From: Streptococcus loxodontisalivarius
GTDB lineage: Bacteria; Bacillota; Bacilli; Lactobacillales; Streptococcaceae
Length of the DNA: 48,297 nt
Assembly: GCF_016908645.1 (NCBI RefSeq)
Contig: NZ_JAFBEH010000013.1
Span: 1-48,297 of the forward strand
Reading direction: 5' to 3'
Every line of letters begins with the position of its first letter. Positions within the stretch are counted from its first letter, which is position 1. Positions 18,787 through 29,536 of this stretch are shown piece after piece. A model generated the notes under the pieces. The model made no database searches, had not been told where the DNA came from, and was given only the letters and a program-made list of their open reading frames with translations. The translations under genes were made by a program, and so were the position numbers.

Positions 18787-19137
18787 ATGCGTGACGATAT
18801 CATTATCAATGACCGTGCTGCTGCGCTTTCAGAGCGTTTGATTGAGACTTTTGAAACTATCTTCGATCCTGAAATTGAGCTAGATATGTACAATTTGGGA
18901 CTCATTTATCAAATTGATCTGGACGAAACGGGTCACCTTCACCTGCTCATGACCTTTACAGATACTAACTGTGGTTGTGCTGACACCATGCCTGCTGAGA
19001 TTGTCGACAAGTTGACACAGTTTGATGAGATTTCAAGTGTTGATGTTGAAATCACCTATAATCCCGTTTGGAAAATGACACGCATCTCTCGTTACGGTCG
19101 TATCGCTCTCGGTATCAGCCCACGCGGAGGAAAATAA
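18787..19137 (+). CDS. DUF59/MIP18-family Fe-S cluster assembly factor
   Basis: A 116-residue protein of the PaaD/SufT-like DUF59 family. ETIFDPEIELDMYNLGLIY near residue 20 is the family signature (DPE and the NLGLIY strand) and FTDTNCGCADTMP near 58 contains the conserved cysteine region. Such proteins help mature or deliver Fe-S clusters. ATG 18787 follows GAGGAAA, and a TATAAT-like box lies shortly upstream. It is a single gene divergent from rocS. Confidence 0.85.
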   Translation: MRDDIIINDRAAALSERLIETFETIFDPEIELDMYNLGLIYQIDLDETGHLHLLMTFTDTNCGCADTMPAEIVDKLTQFDEISSVDVEITYNPVWKMTRISRYGRIALGISPRGGK

Positions 19138-19140
19138 GCA

Positions 19141-19186
19141 AAAGCCCTGCTAGAAAGGAGATTCCACTCTAGTAGGGCTTTACTTT
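19141..19186. terminator. bidirectional terminator
   Basis: AAAGCCCT-G-CTAGA (19141-19154) pairs with TCTAG-T-AGGGCTTT (19168-19181) around a 13-base loop, between converging genes. Confidence 0.8.
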
Positions 19187-19219
19187 ACACTGATTGACAG
19201 TGGACTATACTGTTTCTTC

Positions 19220-20314
19220 TTAGTTTTTAGAATAATAGCGGTGCAGAAAACTAAAAAGACTTAGGAAAAGAAGACTCGATAACAGAAGAAAAATATCTTT
19301 GTCGCTCTGCCATTGTCCCAAAAGAAAACTGATGAGATAAAGAAGTAGCGAGTCAATAAGAAGTTTCTTGCCCTCAGGACCTCTAGGTCTATGAAAGAGA
19401 TTTTGCCACAGAATCCCCAAAAGATAAAGTCCCAAGCCACTGTATAGAAGTAAGAAGAGATTGGGAGCCGTCATCAGATGACTTTTCATCATAGCTAGTG
19501 CGACTGTTACCATAGAGAGGCCCAGTAAAATCGGATAATGAACATAGACCAGCCTCAAACCCAGATTAGACTTAGGAAGGCAGTGGATATGCTGGTAAAA
19601 CTCAAAGTGATAAATATGAAAAAGCAGGATAACCAAGAGAAAAACAAGTGGAGTTTCAAGCGAAAAGCTTTCCAATCTAAAATAATCGGAAATCCCACTC
19701 ATAACCATCTCACCAAAAGCAATGATGACCAAGAGGGTAAAACGTTCTAGCAGGTGCTCATAATCAAAAGGCAGGCTCTTCAGAGCATTTCGATAGAAAT
19801 AAAGGAGGAAGAGTCCTATCATAAAGGCTAGCAAAAATGGATAAATCCCCAAAATAGGATAGAGCAACAAGGCAGTCAGAACCAAACTAAAACGCCAGAC
19901 TAAAATTCTAAGATAGGTCCTAGCGAGTCTTCGTTCAAGCTCTTTCTTTGTTCGCCGTGAGGCTAGGAAAAATTGCAGAGCTAAACTGGAGGTTAAGGAT
20001 AGGACAAGCAGGCTAAAGGGGATAAAATTTCCCTGCCACTCCAAGCTAAAACTGTTGGAAACCAGTAAAATCAAAGCCATATCTAGATAGAGAAAGAATC
20101 TTTCTTGCGGACTATCCTGCCCAAAAAGATTGACAAAAAAGGTCTGAAATACCCAAATTGTAATCAAAAAGAGAAAGGTCACCAGAAAGACTAGAAGACT
20201 GGTCCAGCTGATTGTTCCATGGTGTAAATGATGTAGGAGCTCTGTTGACTGACCAATAGCATAGACGTAAACCAGGTCAAAAAAGAGCTCTGAAATTGCA
20301 ACTTTCTTATGCAC
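19220..20314 (-). CDS. low-temperature-requirement A (LtrA) family membrane protein
   Basis: A roughly 364-residue, very hydrophobic protein with about ten transmembrane segments. The N-terminal signature SELFFDLVYVYAIGQ marks the LtrA family, named from a Listeria cold-growth mutant; the molecular function is unknown. The start is uncertain: AAGGAG directly abuts an ATG at 20320, while a GTG at 20314 has proper 6-base spacing, so I chose GTG. It is divergent from the isochorismatase-like gene, with a small palindrome between them. Confidence 0.82.
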   Translation of the reverse strand: MHKKVAISELFFDLVYVYAIGQSTELLHHLHHGTISWTSLLVFLVTFLFLITIWVFQTFFVNLFGQDSPQERFFLYLDMALILLVSNSFSLEWQGNFIPFSLLVLSLTSSLALQFFLASRRTKKELERRLARTYLRILVWRFSLVLTALLLYPILGIYPFLLAFMIGLFLLYFYRNALKSLPFDYEHLLERFTLLVIIAFGEMVMSGISDYFRLESFSLETPLVFLLVILLFHIYHFEFYQHIHCLPKSNLGLRLVYVHYPILLGLSMVTVALAMMKSHLMTAPNLFLLLYSGLGLYLLGILWQNLFHRPRGPEGKKLLIDSLLLYLISFLLGQWQSDKDIFLLLSSLLFLSLFSFLHRYYSKN

Positions 20315-20384
20315 TGTCATCTCCTTAAAACATAAAATGAGCAAAATGATTTACAAGTCATTTTTTCTTTGATAAGATAATTGT

Positions 20385-20394
20385 ACCGAACGGT
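20385..20394. promoter_or_regulatory. palindrome between divergent genes, TetR-operator-like
   Basis: ACCG-AA-CGGT, extended imperfectly to ACCGAACGGTTGGT, lies in the gap between the LtrA-like gene and the isochorismatase-like gene. Such short GC-rich palindromes in AT-rich DNA often bind TetR-family repressors, but none is encoded nearby. Confidence 0.35.
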
Positions 20395-20472
20395 TGGTTT
20401 TTGTTCAAGCTATTGATTCCAATTGCTTAATTGAAGCTACCGTAAATTAAATTATTGACTAAGGAGATTTTT

Positions 20473-21102
20473 ATGTTAAATCCTAAAAACGTTGCTATTG
20501 TTATCACTGACCCTCAGGTTGAATTCTTGAAACCAGCTGGTAAAGGCTTTGGTGCAACTCAAGAAACACTTGAAAAAGTCAACACAATCGAAAACCTCAT
20601 TAACCTCTTTGCAGTTGCGAAAGAACGTGGCTTCAAACGTTTTATCTCAGCTCACTACTTCTACCCACACGATAAAAAATGGCAATTCAAGGCAGCTGGT
20701 GAGACAATGATGATTGACAACCAAATGTTCTGGCGCAATAGCCAATATGAGGCGATTCCAGAAGGTTCAGGTGCCGACATTATCCCTGAAATGAAAGAAC
20801 TTATGGATGATGACACTATCATCGTTAACCCACACAAAATCTTCGGACCAGAAAGCAATGACTTGGCACTTCAACTTCGTAAAAATGGTATTGACACAGT
20901 TATCCTTGCTGGTATGAACGCCAACCTCTGTGTTGACTCACACATGCGTGAATTGATTGAGCTTGGTTTCAACGTTATCGTTGCCAATGATGCTGTCGGT
21001 GCACCAGGTGAAGCAGCCTACCAAGCCGCTCTTACTAACTACGGCTACATTGCTAACCAATCACTTCCAACTGAAGAAGTTATCCAACTCCTCGAAAAAT
21101 AA
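20473..21102 (+). CDS. isochorismatase/nicotinamidase-like cysteine hydrolase
   Basis: A 209-residue member of the cysteine hydrolase superfamily. The Asp-Lys-Cys triad is visible as Asp in VIVITDPQVEF, Lys in IVNPHKIFGP and Cys in GMNANLCVDSHM; a cis-peptide bond normally precedes the catalytic Cys. Members include nicotinamidase, isochorismatase and N-carbamoyl hydrolases; I cannot assign the substrate, and the extended insert around FKAAGETMMIDNQMFWRN is unlike PncA. ATG 20473 follows AAGGAG at 7 bases. Codon use is strongly biased, suggesting good expression. It appears monocistronic. Confidence 0.85.
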   Translation: MLNPKNVAIVITDPQVEFLKPAGKGFGATQETLEKVNTIENLINLFAVAKERGFKRFISAHYFYPHDKKWQFKAAGETMMIDNQMFWRNSQYEAIPEGSGADIIPEMKELMDDDTIIVNPHKIFGPESNDLALQLRKNGIDTVILAGMNANLCVDSHMRELIELGFNVIVANDAVGAPGEAAYQAALTNYGYIANQSLPTEEVIQLLEK

Positions 21103-21171
21103 AACGTCATTAGTTTCCCTAAACTCTTTCCAAAAATATAAACATCTCTACTTTTCTAAATTAATATACAG

Positions 21172-21203
21172 AAAAATCGCTTAGCTAGGCTAGGCGATTT
21201 TTT
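21172..21203. terminator. bidirectional terminator
   Basis: AAAAATCGC-T-TAGC and GCTA-G-GCGATTTTTT form a stem between the isochorismatase-like gene and the convergent ilvD. Confidence 0.8.
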
Positions 21204-21208
21204 GATGA

Positions 21209-22912
21209 TTAAGCTTTACCGCTCTTATCCATGTTCCAGAAGTCTGTCACGGCACCGCGTGAAGCTGATGAAACGATGTGAGCGTATTTACCAAGAACAC
21301 CACGTGAGTAAAGTGGTGGCAAGACTGTTTCAGCCTTACGACGTTCGATTTCTTCATCAGAAACGTGCATGGTGATTTCTTTAGTATCTTGGTCAACTGT
21401 GACAAGGTCCCCTGTGTGGAGGTAGGCGATTGGTCCACCAACCTGTGCTTCAGGAGCGATGTGTCCAACAACAAGACCGTAAGTACCACCTGAGAAACGT
21501 CCGTCTGTCAGAAGGGCAACCTTGTCCCCTTGACCTTTACCAACGATCATTGATGACAATGACAACATTTCTGGCATACCAGGACCACCTTTAGGACCTA
21601 CGAAACGAACAACAACTACGTCGCCGTCAACGATTTCGTCAGAAAGAACGGCTTCGATAGCTTCTTCTTCTGAGTCAAAGACCTTAGCTGGACCAGTGTG
21701 ATTACGAACTTTAACACCTGAAACCTTAGCAACGGCACCTTCTGGAGCCAAGTTACCTTTAAGGATGATAAGTGGTCCGTCAGCACGTTTTGGATTTTCA
21801 AGTGGCATGATAACTTTTTGACCTGGTGTCAAGTCATCGAAGGCTTCCAAGTTTTCAGCAACTGTTTTACCTGTACATGTGATACGATCTCCGTGAAGGA
21901 ATCCGTTTTTAAGAAGGTATTTCATAACAGCTGGCACACCACCGACTTCGTACAAGTCTTGGAAAACGTATTGACCTGAAGGTTTCAAGTCAGCCAAGTG
22001 AGGCACGCGCTCTTGGAAATCGTTAAAGTCTTCAAGAGTCAAATCAACATTTGCAGCGTGAGCGATTGCCAAAAGGTGAAGTGTAGCATTGGTTGAACCA
22101 CCAAGTGCCATAGTTACTGTGATAGCATCTTCAAAGGCTTCACGTGTCAAGATGTCTGATGGTTTAAGACCCATTTCAAGCATCTTAACAACAGCACGAC
22201 CTGCTTCTTCGATATCAGCTGCTTTTTCTGGTGACTCAGCTGGGTGAGAAGATGATCCTGGAAGACTCATCCCCATAACCTCGATAGCTGTCGCCATTGT
22301 GTTGGCAGTGTACATACCACCACATCCACCAGGGCCAGGGCAGGCATTACATTCAAGCTCTTTAACTTCTTCAGCAGTCATGTCGCCATGGTTCCATTTA
22401 CCGATACCTTCGAAAACAGAAACCAAGTCGATGTCTTTTCCGTTAAGATTACCTGGGGAAATCGTACCACCATAGGCAAAGATAGCTGGAATATCCATGT
22501 TGGCAATAGCAATCATAGAACCTGGCATGTTCTTATCACAACCACCGATAGCAACAAAGGCATCCACATTGTGACCACCCATAGCGGCTTCGATAGAGTC
22601 AGCGATAATATCACGAGATGTCAATGAGAAACGCATCCCTTGTGTACCCATGGCAATCCCATCGGCAACGGTAATCGTACCGTACTGAACTGGCCAAGCT
22701 CCCGCAGATTTAACACCTTCTTTAGTCAATTTACCAAAGTCATGCAAGTGCATATTACATGGTGTGTTTTCAGCCCAAGTTGAGATAACACCGACAATCG
22801 GTTGTTCAAAACTCTCATCTGTCATACCAGTCGCACGAAGCATGGCACGGTTAGGCGATTTAACCATGCTGTCGTAAACTGATGAGCGATGTTTCAATTT
22901 GTTTTCACTCAT
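21209..22912 (-). CDS. ilvD: dihydroxy-acid dehydratase
   Basis: Fe-S dehydratase converting dihydroxyacids to 2-keto acids in isoleucine and valine synthesis. The 567-residue product has the cluster cysteines in [10 protein letters not shown] near residue 121 and [18 protein letters not shown] near 188, plus the C-terminal block [19 protein letters not shown]. The length and motifs fit the ilvD/edd family, ilvD branch. ATG 22912 follows GAAGGAAA. It is monocistronic, with an extended -10 promoter, a 23-bp palindrome and a partial CodY-like box upstream, consistent with regulation by branched-chain amino acids. Confidence 0.95.
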   Translation of the reverse strand: MSENKLKHRSSVYDSMVKSPNRAMLRATGMTDESFEQPIVGVISTWAENTPCNMHLHDFGKLTKEGVKSAGAWPVQYGTITVADGIAMGTQGMRFSLTSRDIIADSIEAAMGGHNVDAFVAIGGCDKNMPGSMIAIANMDIPAIFAYGGTISPGNLNGKDIDLVSVFEGIGKWNHGDMTAEEVKELECNACPGPGGCGGMYTANTMATAIEVMGMSLPGSSSHPAESPEKAADIEEAGRAVVKMLEMGLKPSDILTREAFEDAITVTMALGGSTNATLHLLAIAHAANVDLTLEDFNDFQERVPHLADLKPSGQYVFQDLYEVGGVPAVMKYLLKNGFLHGDRITCTGKTVAENLEAFDDLTPGQKVIMPLENPKRADGPLIILKGNLAPEGAVAKVSGVKVRNHTGPAKVFDSEEEAIEAVLSDEIVDGDVVVVRFVGPKGGPGMPEMLSLSSMIVGKGQGDKVALLTDGRFSGGTYGLVVGHIAPEAQVGGPIAYLHTGDLVTVDQDTKEITMHVSDEEIERRKAETVLPPLYSRGVLGKYAHIVSSASRGAVTDFWNMDKSGKA

Positions 22913-22946
22913 TTATATTTCCTTCTTCCAAGTTTTTTCTTCCTAT

Positions 22947-23014
22947 ATTCTACCATAAAAAATAAATAAAGACACTAGAAATATTTAGAATATTTCTAAC
23001 TATCTCAGAAAATT
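22947..23014 (-). promoter_or_regulatory. ilvD promoter region with palindrome and CodY-like box
   Basis: On the minus strand, TGGTAGAAT (complement of 22947-22955) is an extended -10. Just upstream, arms TAGAAATATT (22976-22985) and AATATTTCTA (22989-22998) form a perfect inverted repeat with a 3-base centre. Beyond it, minus-strand AATTTTCTGAGATAG (complement of 23000-23014) matches the CodY box at 11 of 15 positions. The same DNA is the upstream part of the divergent promoter at 23021. Confidence 0.5.
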
Positions 23015-23020
23015 GTTTTA

Positions 23021-24211
<1,191 letters not shown>

Positions 24212-24243
24212 GAAATGACCACTAATAATTGAAATACAAAAAC

Positions 24244-24271
24244 GGATTGAGGTTTTCTCAATCCATTTTTT
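24244..24271. terminator. terminator
   Basis: GGATTGAG, GTTTT loop, CTCAATCC followed by ATTTTTT; it follows the flavoprotein gene and lies beyond the malP end. Confidence 0.85.
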
Positions 24272-24316
24272 GTAAGGAAATGTCTGATGTTTAACTAAGC
24301 TCGCACTGGCTTAATC

Positions 24317-26578
24317 TTAGCTGTGCCAGATGTCTTGGTTGTACTGTTCAATCGTACGGTCTGATGAGAAGAAGCCTGCTTTGGCAATGTTTTTAACAAC
24401 TTTTGTCATCCAAGCATCTTGGTCTTCGTAGTCAGCAAGCATTTGTTCTTTGACAGCAATGTACTCTTTAAGGTCAATGAGGGTCATGAACCAGTCTTTA
24501 ACGATAAGTTCGTTGTGAAGACGGCCAAGGCGTTCACCATTACCAAGCGCTAGCAATTCATCGCTGACGATAAAGTCAACTGCTTCTTTGATGGCTTGGT
24601 CACCTTCGTAGTAGTCGCGTGATACGTAACCGCTTGTCGCATAAAGGTCGATAATCGTATCTGAGTCTTTACCAAATGTGTAGATGTTTTCTTGTCCAGC
24701 AAGCTCTGCAATTTCCACATTGGCACCGTCCATAGTACCAAGAGTAAGGGCACCGTTGAGCATGAATTTCATGTTACCAGTACCTGATGCTTCTTTTGAA
24801 GCAAGGGAAATTTGCTCAGAGATATCAGTCGCTGGGATAAGATGCTCCGCTACGGTGACATTGTAGTTTTCAACAAGGTGAACATTGAGGTATGGTGATA
24901 CCTCAGGGTCATTGTTGATAAGCTCTGACAAGCTGAGGATCAAGTGGATAATATCTTGGGCAATGATATAGGCAGGAGCTGCTTTACCACCAAAGATAAC
25001 TGTGATTTTACGCTGTGGAAGATTACCACGTTTGATTTCCAAATATTTGTGGATAACATAGAGAGCATTCATCTGTTGGCGTTTGTACTCGTGGAAACGT
25101 TTGATTTGTGTATCGATGATTGAATTTTCGTCAAGTTCGATACCTTTATTGTCTTTGAGGTAACGTTTAAGAGCTAGTTTGTTGTTGTGCTTGATTTGGG
25201 CAAGTTTAGCATGAACATCCTTGTCATCTGCAAATGCCAAGAGTTTTTCAAGCTTAGCAGCGTCTGTTAGGTAGTCATCTCCAATCAATTCCTTGATGTA
25301 GTCAGCAAGGTCTTGGTTAGCAAATTCCAACCAGCGACGGAAGGTAATACCGTTTGTTTTGTTGTTGAATTTAGCTGGGTAAAGGTCATAGAAGGCTTTC
25401 AATTCACTGTTTTTAAGGATTTCAGTGTGAAGTGCTGCAACCCCATTGACAGATGTTGAGAAGTGGATATCCATGTGAGCCATGTGAACACGACCAGATT
25501 CGTCGATGATTTGAACAGCTGTATCTGCAACTTCTGCACGGATAAGGGCATCCAATTTTTCAATGATTGTTACCAAGTGTGGCACAACTTCATTGAGGTA
25601 TTCCAAAGGCCATTTTTCAAGAGCTTCTGCCAAGATAGTGTGGTTTGTGTAACCAACCATGTTCTTAACGATTGAGACTGCTTCAGCGAAGTCGATAGCG
25701 TGTTTTTCAGTCAAGAGACGGATAAGCTCAGGGATAACCATTGATGGGTGAGTATCATTGATTTGAACATAGGCGTAATCAGCCAAGTCGTGGACATTTG
25801 AACCACGTTCGATAGCTTCGTCGATCAATAGCTGCGCAGCATTTGATACCATGAAGTACTGTTGGTAGATACGGAGCAACTCACCGTTTTTGTTTGAATC
25901 ATCTGGGTAGAGGAAGAGGGTCAAGTTACGGACGATATTTGTCTTATCAAACTCGATACCGCCTTGGATTTGACCGTAGTCAATACCTGTGATGTCAAAG
26001 AGGTTAAGGTAGTTCTTAGTCTCACGTTTATAGCCCAAAACGTCGATACGGTCCAAGCGAGATTTAAGGGTAAAATCTTTAAATGGCACATCGTATGAAA
26101 TATCAGTTGGAACCAACCATGAATCATTTTCAATCCAGTAGTTTGGTTCAGTTTCTTGCTGGTTGTTGCGGAAGACTTGTTTGAAGAGACCACAGTGGTA
26201 GTTAAGACCAACACCTTCACCGTTGATGCCAAGACTTGAAATTGAGTCAATGAAACATGATGCCAAACGTCCCAAACCACCATTACCAAGTGATGGCTCT
26301 AATTCAACATCTTCAACTTCTGCGATTGACTTGCCAACAGCTGCCAATTCTTCCTTAACATCCTTGTAGATACCAAGGTTAATCAAGTTGTTTGAGAGAA
26401 GTTTACCGATTAAAAATTCTGCTGAAATGTAATAGACTTTGCGTTTAGCAGTGTTTTTTGTTTTGCTAGCTGCTTCTTCTTTAACGTAGTTTAATAATTT
26501 AAGGTAGATTTCTTCATTTGAAAGTGTGGCAAGGTCACGACCTTGTTCTGTAACATAGCTTGTAAAATTAGTTGTCAT
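24317..26578 (-). CDS. malP: maltodextrin/glycogen phosphorylase
   Basis: PLP-dependent GT35 phosphorylase releasing glucose-1-phosphate from alpha-1,4-glucans. The 753-residue product has the pyridoxal-lysine region [19 protein letters not shown] near residue 590 and the N-terminal block [20 protein letters not shown]. The absence of long N-terminal regulatory extensions fits a bacterial maltodextrin phosphorylase. ATG 26578 overlaps the end of malQ by 11 bases, with GAGGA about 12 bases upstream, so the two genes are co-transcribed and probably translationally coupled. With malQ it degrades the oligosaccharides imported by MalXCDK. Confidence 0.95.
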   Translation of the reverse strand: MTTNFTSYVTEQGRDLATLSNEEIYLKLLNYVKEEAASKTKNTAKRKVYYISAEFLIGKLLSNNLINLGIYKDVKEELAAVGKSIAEVEDVELEPSLGNGGLGRLASCFIDSISSLGINGEGVGLNYHCGLFKQVFRNNQQETEPNYWIENDSWLVPTDISYDVPFKDFTLKSRLDRIDVLGYKRETKNYLNLFDITGIDYGQIQGGIEFDKTNIVRNLTLFLYPDDSNKNGELLRIYQQYFMVSNAAQLLIDEAIERGSNVHDLADYAYVQINDTHPSMVIPELIRLLTEKHAIDFAEAVSIVKNMVGYTNHTILAEALEKWPLEYLNEVVPHLVTIIEKLDALIRAEVADTAVQIIDESGRVHMAHMDIHFSTSVNGVAALHTEILKNSELKAFYDLYPAKFNNKTNGITFRRWLEFANQDLADYIKELIGDDYLTDAAKLEKLLAFADDKDVHAKLAQIKHNNKLALKRYLKDNKGIELDENSIIDTQIKRFHEYKRQQMNALYVIHKYLEIKRGNLPQRKITVIFGGKAAPAYIIAQDIIHLILSLSELINNDPEVSPYLNVHLVENYNVTVAEHLIPATDISEQISLASKEASGTGNMKFMLNGALTLGTMDGANVEIAELAGQENIYTFGKDSDTIIDLYATSGYVSRDYYEGDQAIKEAVDFIVSDELLALGNGERLGRLHNELIVKDWFMTLIDLKEYIAVKEQMLADYEDQDAWMTKVVKNIAKAGFFSSDRTIEQYNQDIWHS

Positions 26579-28076
26579 CTTCTTGTGTTCCTCGTGCATA
26601 AAGTTCTGTAATCTTAAGTAGATAATCTTTGTGTTCTTGTTTTAGGTCGTCCTTAGTCATACGCCATACCCAGTTACCGCCAAGAGTATTTGGAATATTC
26701 ATACGGCTTTCTGCTGGAAGGTCAAGGACATCCTGCATAGAAGCGATTGCTGTGTTGCTTACTGTTGAGAAGAGCTCACGTAACATCATTTGTGTAACGC
26801 TTTCGTCTTCTTTGCGGTTAGTATAAGCATCGACAAATGCCTGTTGTTCTTCGTCGAGATTGTCATACCAGCCGTTGGCAACTTCGTTATCGTGTGTTCC
26901 GACATAGGCAACGCTATTTTGTGTGTAAACATGTGGAATATCAATGCTTTGACCAGTAACGTCATAGAAGCCGAATTCCAAGATTTTCATACCTGGGAAG
27001 GCTGCATCTGCTAAGAGTTTCTTAGCCTTGTCATCGATATATCCAAGGTCTTCTGCAATGATTGGAAGGTCACCCAGCTCTGCTTTGATAGCATTGAAGA
27101 GGTCGATATTTGGACCTGAAACCCATTTCCCATTGATGGCTGTTTCTTCACCAGCAGGAATTTCCCAGAAGTCTGAGAAGCCTTTGAAATGGTCAATACG
27201 GAGGTAGTCATAGAGTTTAAATGACTCTTGAATACGGTAGATCCACCATTTGTAGCCAGTTTCTGCATGGTAGTCCCAGTTGTAGATTGGGTTACCCCAT
27301 AGCTGACCTACATCTGAGAAGTCATCTGGAGGACATCCTGCAATGCAGAGCGGTTGCTTAGCATCATCAAGTTTGAAGAGGTCAGACTGTGTCCAAACTT
27401 CAACACTATCAGCTGAGACATAGATAGGCATGTCTCCGATGATGGCGATGCCCTTCTCATTAGCATAAGTCTTGAGCTCTTGCCATTGGCTAAAGAAGAA
27501 AAGTTGCACAACCTTGTGATAAAGGATTGCATCTTTCAATTCCTCACGGTAGCTAGCTAGTGTCTCTTCATCACGATAGATTGCCTTTTGGTCATCCCAC
27601 TCTTGAAGAGCTTTAAGACCGAAGTGCTCTTTGAGAGACATAAACTCAGCATAGTCTTGCAACCATGTGCTTTGCTCCGCTTCAAAGTCTGCTAGAAGTT
27701 TGACACCTTCTTGGCTAGCTAGGAAGTTAGCGACAGCTTTTTCCAAGATAGGACGGCGTGCTTCAAATAGCAGAGCGTAGTCAACTTGATTGTCAGCATG
27801 GCTGAAGGTCACACCTGCAAAGTCTGCTGGGCTAAGGTAGCCTGCGTCTACTAATTTGTTAAAGTCAATAAGATTTGTATTACCTGCGACTGCTGAGAAG
27901 GATTGGTAAGGCGAGTCACCGTAGCTAGTCGTTGTCAATGGCAAAATTTGCCAGTAGGTTTGTTTTGTTTCAACTAAGAAATCGATAAAGTCATAGGCTT
28001 CTTTCCCAAAAGTACCGATTCCAAATTCTCCTGGTAGAGAAGTAATATGCATTAAAATACCACTTGCACGTTTCAT
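26568..28076 (-). CDS. malQ: 4-alpha-glucanotransferase (amylomaltase)
   Basis: GH77 enzyme that transfers maltosyl and longer units between maltodextrins, freeing glucose and making longer chains for MalP. The 502-residue product starts with the typical block [22 protein letters not shown] and carries the nucleophile region [18 protein letters not shown], the acid/base region IIAEDLGYI and the [12 protein letters not shown] block. ATG 28076 follows AAGGAG at 9 bases. It is first in the leftward malQ-malP operon, under a MalR-type operator. Confidence 0.96.
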   Translation of the reverse strand: MKRASGILMHITSLPGEFGIGTFGKEAYDFIDFLVETKQTYWQILPLTTTSYGDSPYQSFSAVAGNTNLIDFNKLVDAGYLSPADFAGVTFSHADNQVDYALLFEARRPILEKAVANFLASQEGVKLLADFEAEQSTWLQDYAEFMSLKEHFGLKALQEWDDQKAIYRDEETLASYREELKDAILYHKVVQLFFFSQWQELKTYANEKGIAIIGDMPIYVSADSVEVWTQSDLFKLDDAKQPLCIAGCPPDDFSDVGQLWGNPIYNWDYHAETGYKWWIYRIQESFKLYDYLRIDHFKGFSDFWEIPAGEETAINGKWVSGPNIDLFNAIKAELGDLPIIAEDLGYIDDKAKKLLADAAFPGMKILEFGFYDVTGQSIDIPHVYTQNSVAYVGTHDNEVANGWYDNLDEEQQAFVDAYTNRKEDESVTQMMLRELFSTVSNTAIASMQDVLDLPAESRMNIPNTLGGNWVWRMTKDDLKQEHKDYLLKITELYARGTQEDDN

Positions 28077-28109
28077 TCTTAGATTGCTCCTTCATTTGAT
28101 TTCATAAAA

Positions 28110-28138
28110 AGTATAACGCAAACGTTTGCATAAGTCAA
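28110..28138 (-). promoter_or_regulatory. malQP promoter with MalR operator in the spacer
   Basis: On the minus strand: TTGACT (complement of 28133-28138), exactly 17 bases, TATACT (complement of 28110-28115). The perfect palindrome GCAAACGTTTGC (28118-28129) occupies the spacer, so MalR (LacI family) bound here would exclude RNA polymerase. The same core fits a cre, so CcpA could also bind. Confidence 0.85.
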
Positions 28139-28162
28139 GGCGTTACTTGAAACTTTTTTTGC

Positions 28163-28207
28163 AAAAGAAAACTGTCAGCAGTTCTATACTCCTAACAGTT
28201 TTCTTTT
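28163..28207 (-). terminator. hairpin downstream of malR
   Basis: AAAAGAAAACTGT and ACAGTTTTCTTTT arms around a loop of about 19 bases with flanking A/T runs; it can stop leftward malR transcripts before the malQ promoter. Confidence 0.65.
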
Positions 28208-28210
28208 TCT

Positions 28211-28328
28211 ACTATATTGTAGTGAGTGGATTGAGAAAGGAATAGGACTAGGCAAGGAGTTGAAGATAGAACTGGCGTTCATCAAAACACCTTAACAACG
28301 TCCTAACCTTTATTCAATTCACTATAAG
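28211..28328. repeat. degenerate MITE-like element, copy 2
   Basis: About 118 bases with imperfect terminal inverted repeats: left TTGTAGTGAGTGGATTGA; right end read in reverse TTATAGTGAATTGAATAA, both continuing into A-rich then TAGGA. The right half aligns with 17376-17477. No coding potential. It sits between the malR stop and the malR terminator hairpin. Confidence 0.55.
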
Positions 28329-28331
28329 ACA

Positions 28332-29351
28332 CTATTTTGAGTCCAAACGTCTCACACTTTCTCTTTCTTTCAAATCAAAAGGCACAATAATTTTTTCTGC
28401 CTTAGCTTCACGGTTCTTGATTTTCTCAAGAAGGCGTTGCAGACTAGTTCTTCCCAGAGTATCGATATTGATATCAAAGCTGGTCAGATAAGGATGGACA
28501 ATACGGGAATAAGTCGAGTTATTAAAGGATACGATTGAAATATCGTGGGGGACATTCAAGCCATAGAAGGATAGGAACTGCATAAATCGCACAGCTATCA
28601 TATCATCAATTACAACCACTGCAGTAATCTGATTGGATCTGATTGACTCGATTAGATGATCCAAGGTTTCTGGCTGGTGTCGATCAAAATGCCCACTGTC
28701 AAAGATAGGAAGGTCAAGGCTGCTTGTTCCACGAACATAACCGAAATAGCGCTCTAGATAGACTTCACTCTGCTTGTCATCAGTAACAAAGAGGATGTTA
28801 CGATGCCCCTTGTTATGCAGATAATCAACGGCAGTTCTTGCCATGAGCTGATTGTCATTGTCAATGAAGGTTACTTCATTCATAAGCTCTTCAGCCTGTC
28901 CAACGATAACAAAAGGGATAGCATTATCTCTCAAATACTGGCTAACAGGGTCACCTTTTTCAGAATAGAGAATGATAAAACCATCTACCAGCTTCTGCTT
29001 ATACATGAGGGCAACCTGATTGTAAAGATCATCTAGCGATGAACCTGTTGCAATTGAGACCGTCAAATCGTGCTGTCTAGCTTCGTCATTGACGGCTGCC
29101 AAAATTTCCATAAAGAAGGGCTGGCTGATGCGATCGGGTGTCGTCATCGGTGGCAGAACGAGACCAACTGCCTTGGTCAGACCACTAGCTAAACGCGCAG
29201 CGGTGACATTGGGAACATAGCCCAAGTCCTCCATTGCCTTTCTGACTTTTTCTTTTGTCTTTTCTGATATACTTGAACTGTTTTTTAGGGTTCGACTGAC
29301 TGTAGAGGCATTAACTCCTGCTCTAGCAGCAACATCTTTAATTGTAACCAC
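28332..29351 (-). CDS. malR: LacI-family maltose operon regulator
   Basis: A 339-residue LacI/GalR repressor. The N-terminal helix-turn-helix and hinge are TIKDVAARAGVNASTVSRTL and YVPNVTAARLASG, followed by a periplasmic-binding-like effector domain (residues ~60-339). The position between malQP and malXCDK, and operators of the GCAAACG type in both promoters, identify it as MalR, known from S. pneumoniae to be relieved by maltose. The start is probably GTG 29351, with GAGG 8 bases upstream; another in-frame GTG at 29360 abuts the GAGG. The cluster lacks malA. Confidence 0.9.
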   Translation of the reverse strand: MVTIKDVAARAGVNASTVSRTLKNSSSISEKTKEKVRKAMEDLGYVPNVTAARLASGLTKAVGLVLPPMTTPDRISQPFFMEILAAVNDEARQHDLTVSIATGSSLDDLYNQVALMYKQKLVDGFIILYSEKGDPVSQYLRDNAIPFVIVGQAEELMNEVTFIDNDNQLMARTAVDYLHNKGHRNILFVTDDKQSEVYLERYFGYVRGTSSLDLPIFDSGHFDRHQPETLDHLIESIRSNQITAVVVIDDMIAVRFMQFLSFYGLNVPHDISIVSFNNSTYSRIVHPYLTSFDINIDTLGRTSLQRLLEKIKNREAKAEKIIVPFDLKERESVRRLDSK

Positions 29352-29466
29352 TACTGTCACCTCATTTCTTTCTCATTTATCATAACTTAGATTTTACAAT
29401 AGATTGGGAAAGCTCGCAAGAAATTGGGAGAATAATTTTATTTTTCAAATTTTGTGCAAAAAGACC

Positions 29467-29495
29467 TTGACAATTTTTGCAAACGATTGCATAAT
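29467..29495 (+). promoter_or_regulatory. malX promoter with MalR operator in the spacer
   Basis: TTGACA (29467-29472), 17 bases, CATAAT (29490-29495), with GCAAACGATTGC (29479-29490) filling the spacer. The operator position relative to the promoter is the same as at malQ, with one off-symmetry base. Confidence 0.85.
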
Positions 29496-29536
29496 ATGAG
29501 TGTAAAGTTTTTATATCTGCTTAGGAGGTTACTATT

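Noticed and set aside
28163..28207. Riboswitch or T-box upstream of malQ
   Set aside because: The structure is a simple hairpin upstream of the malQ promoter, so it is not in the malQ transcript; it fits a malR terminator.
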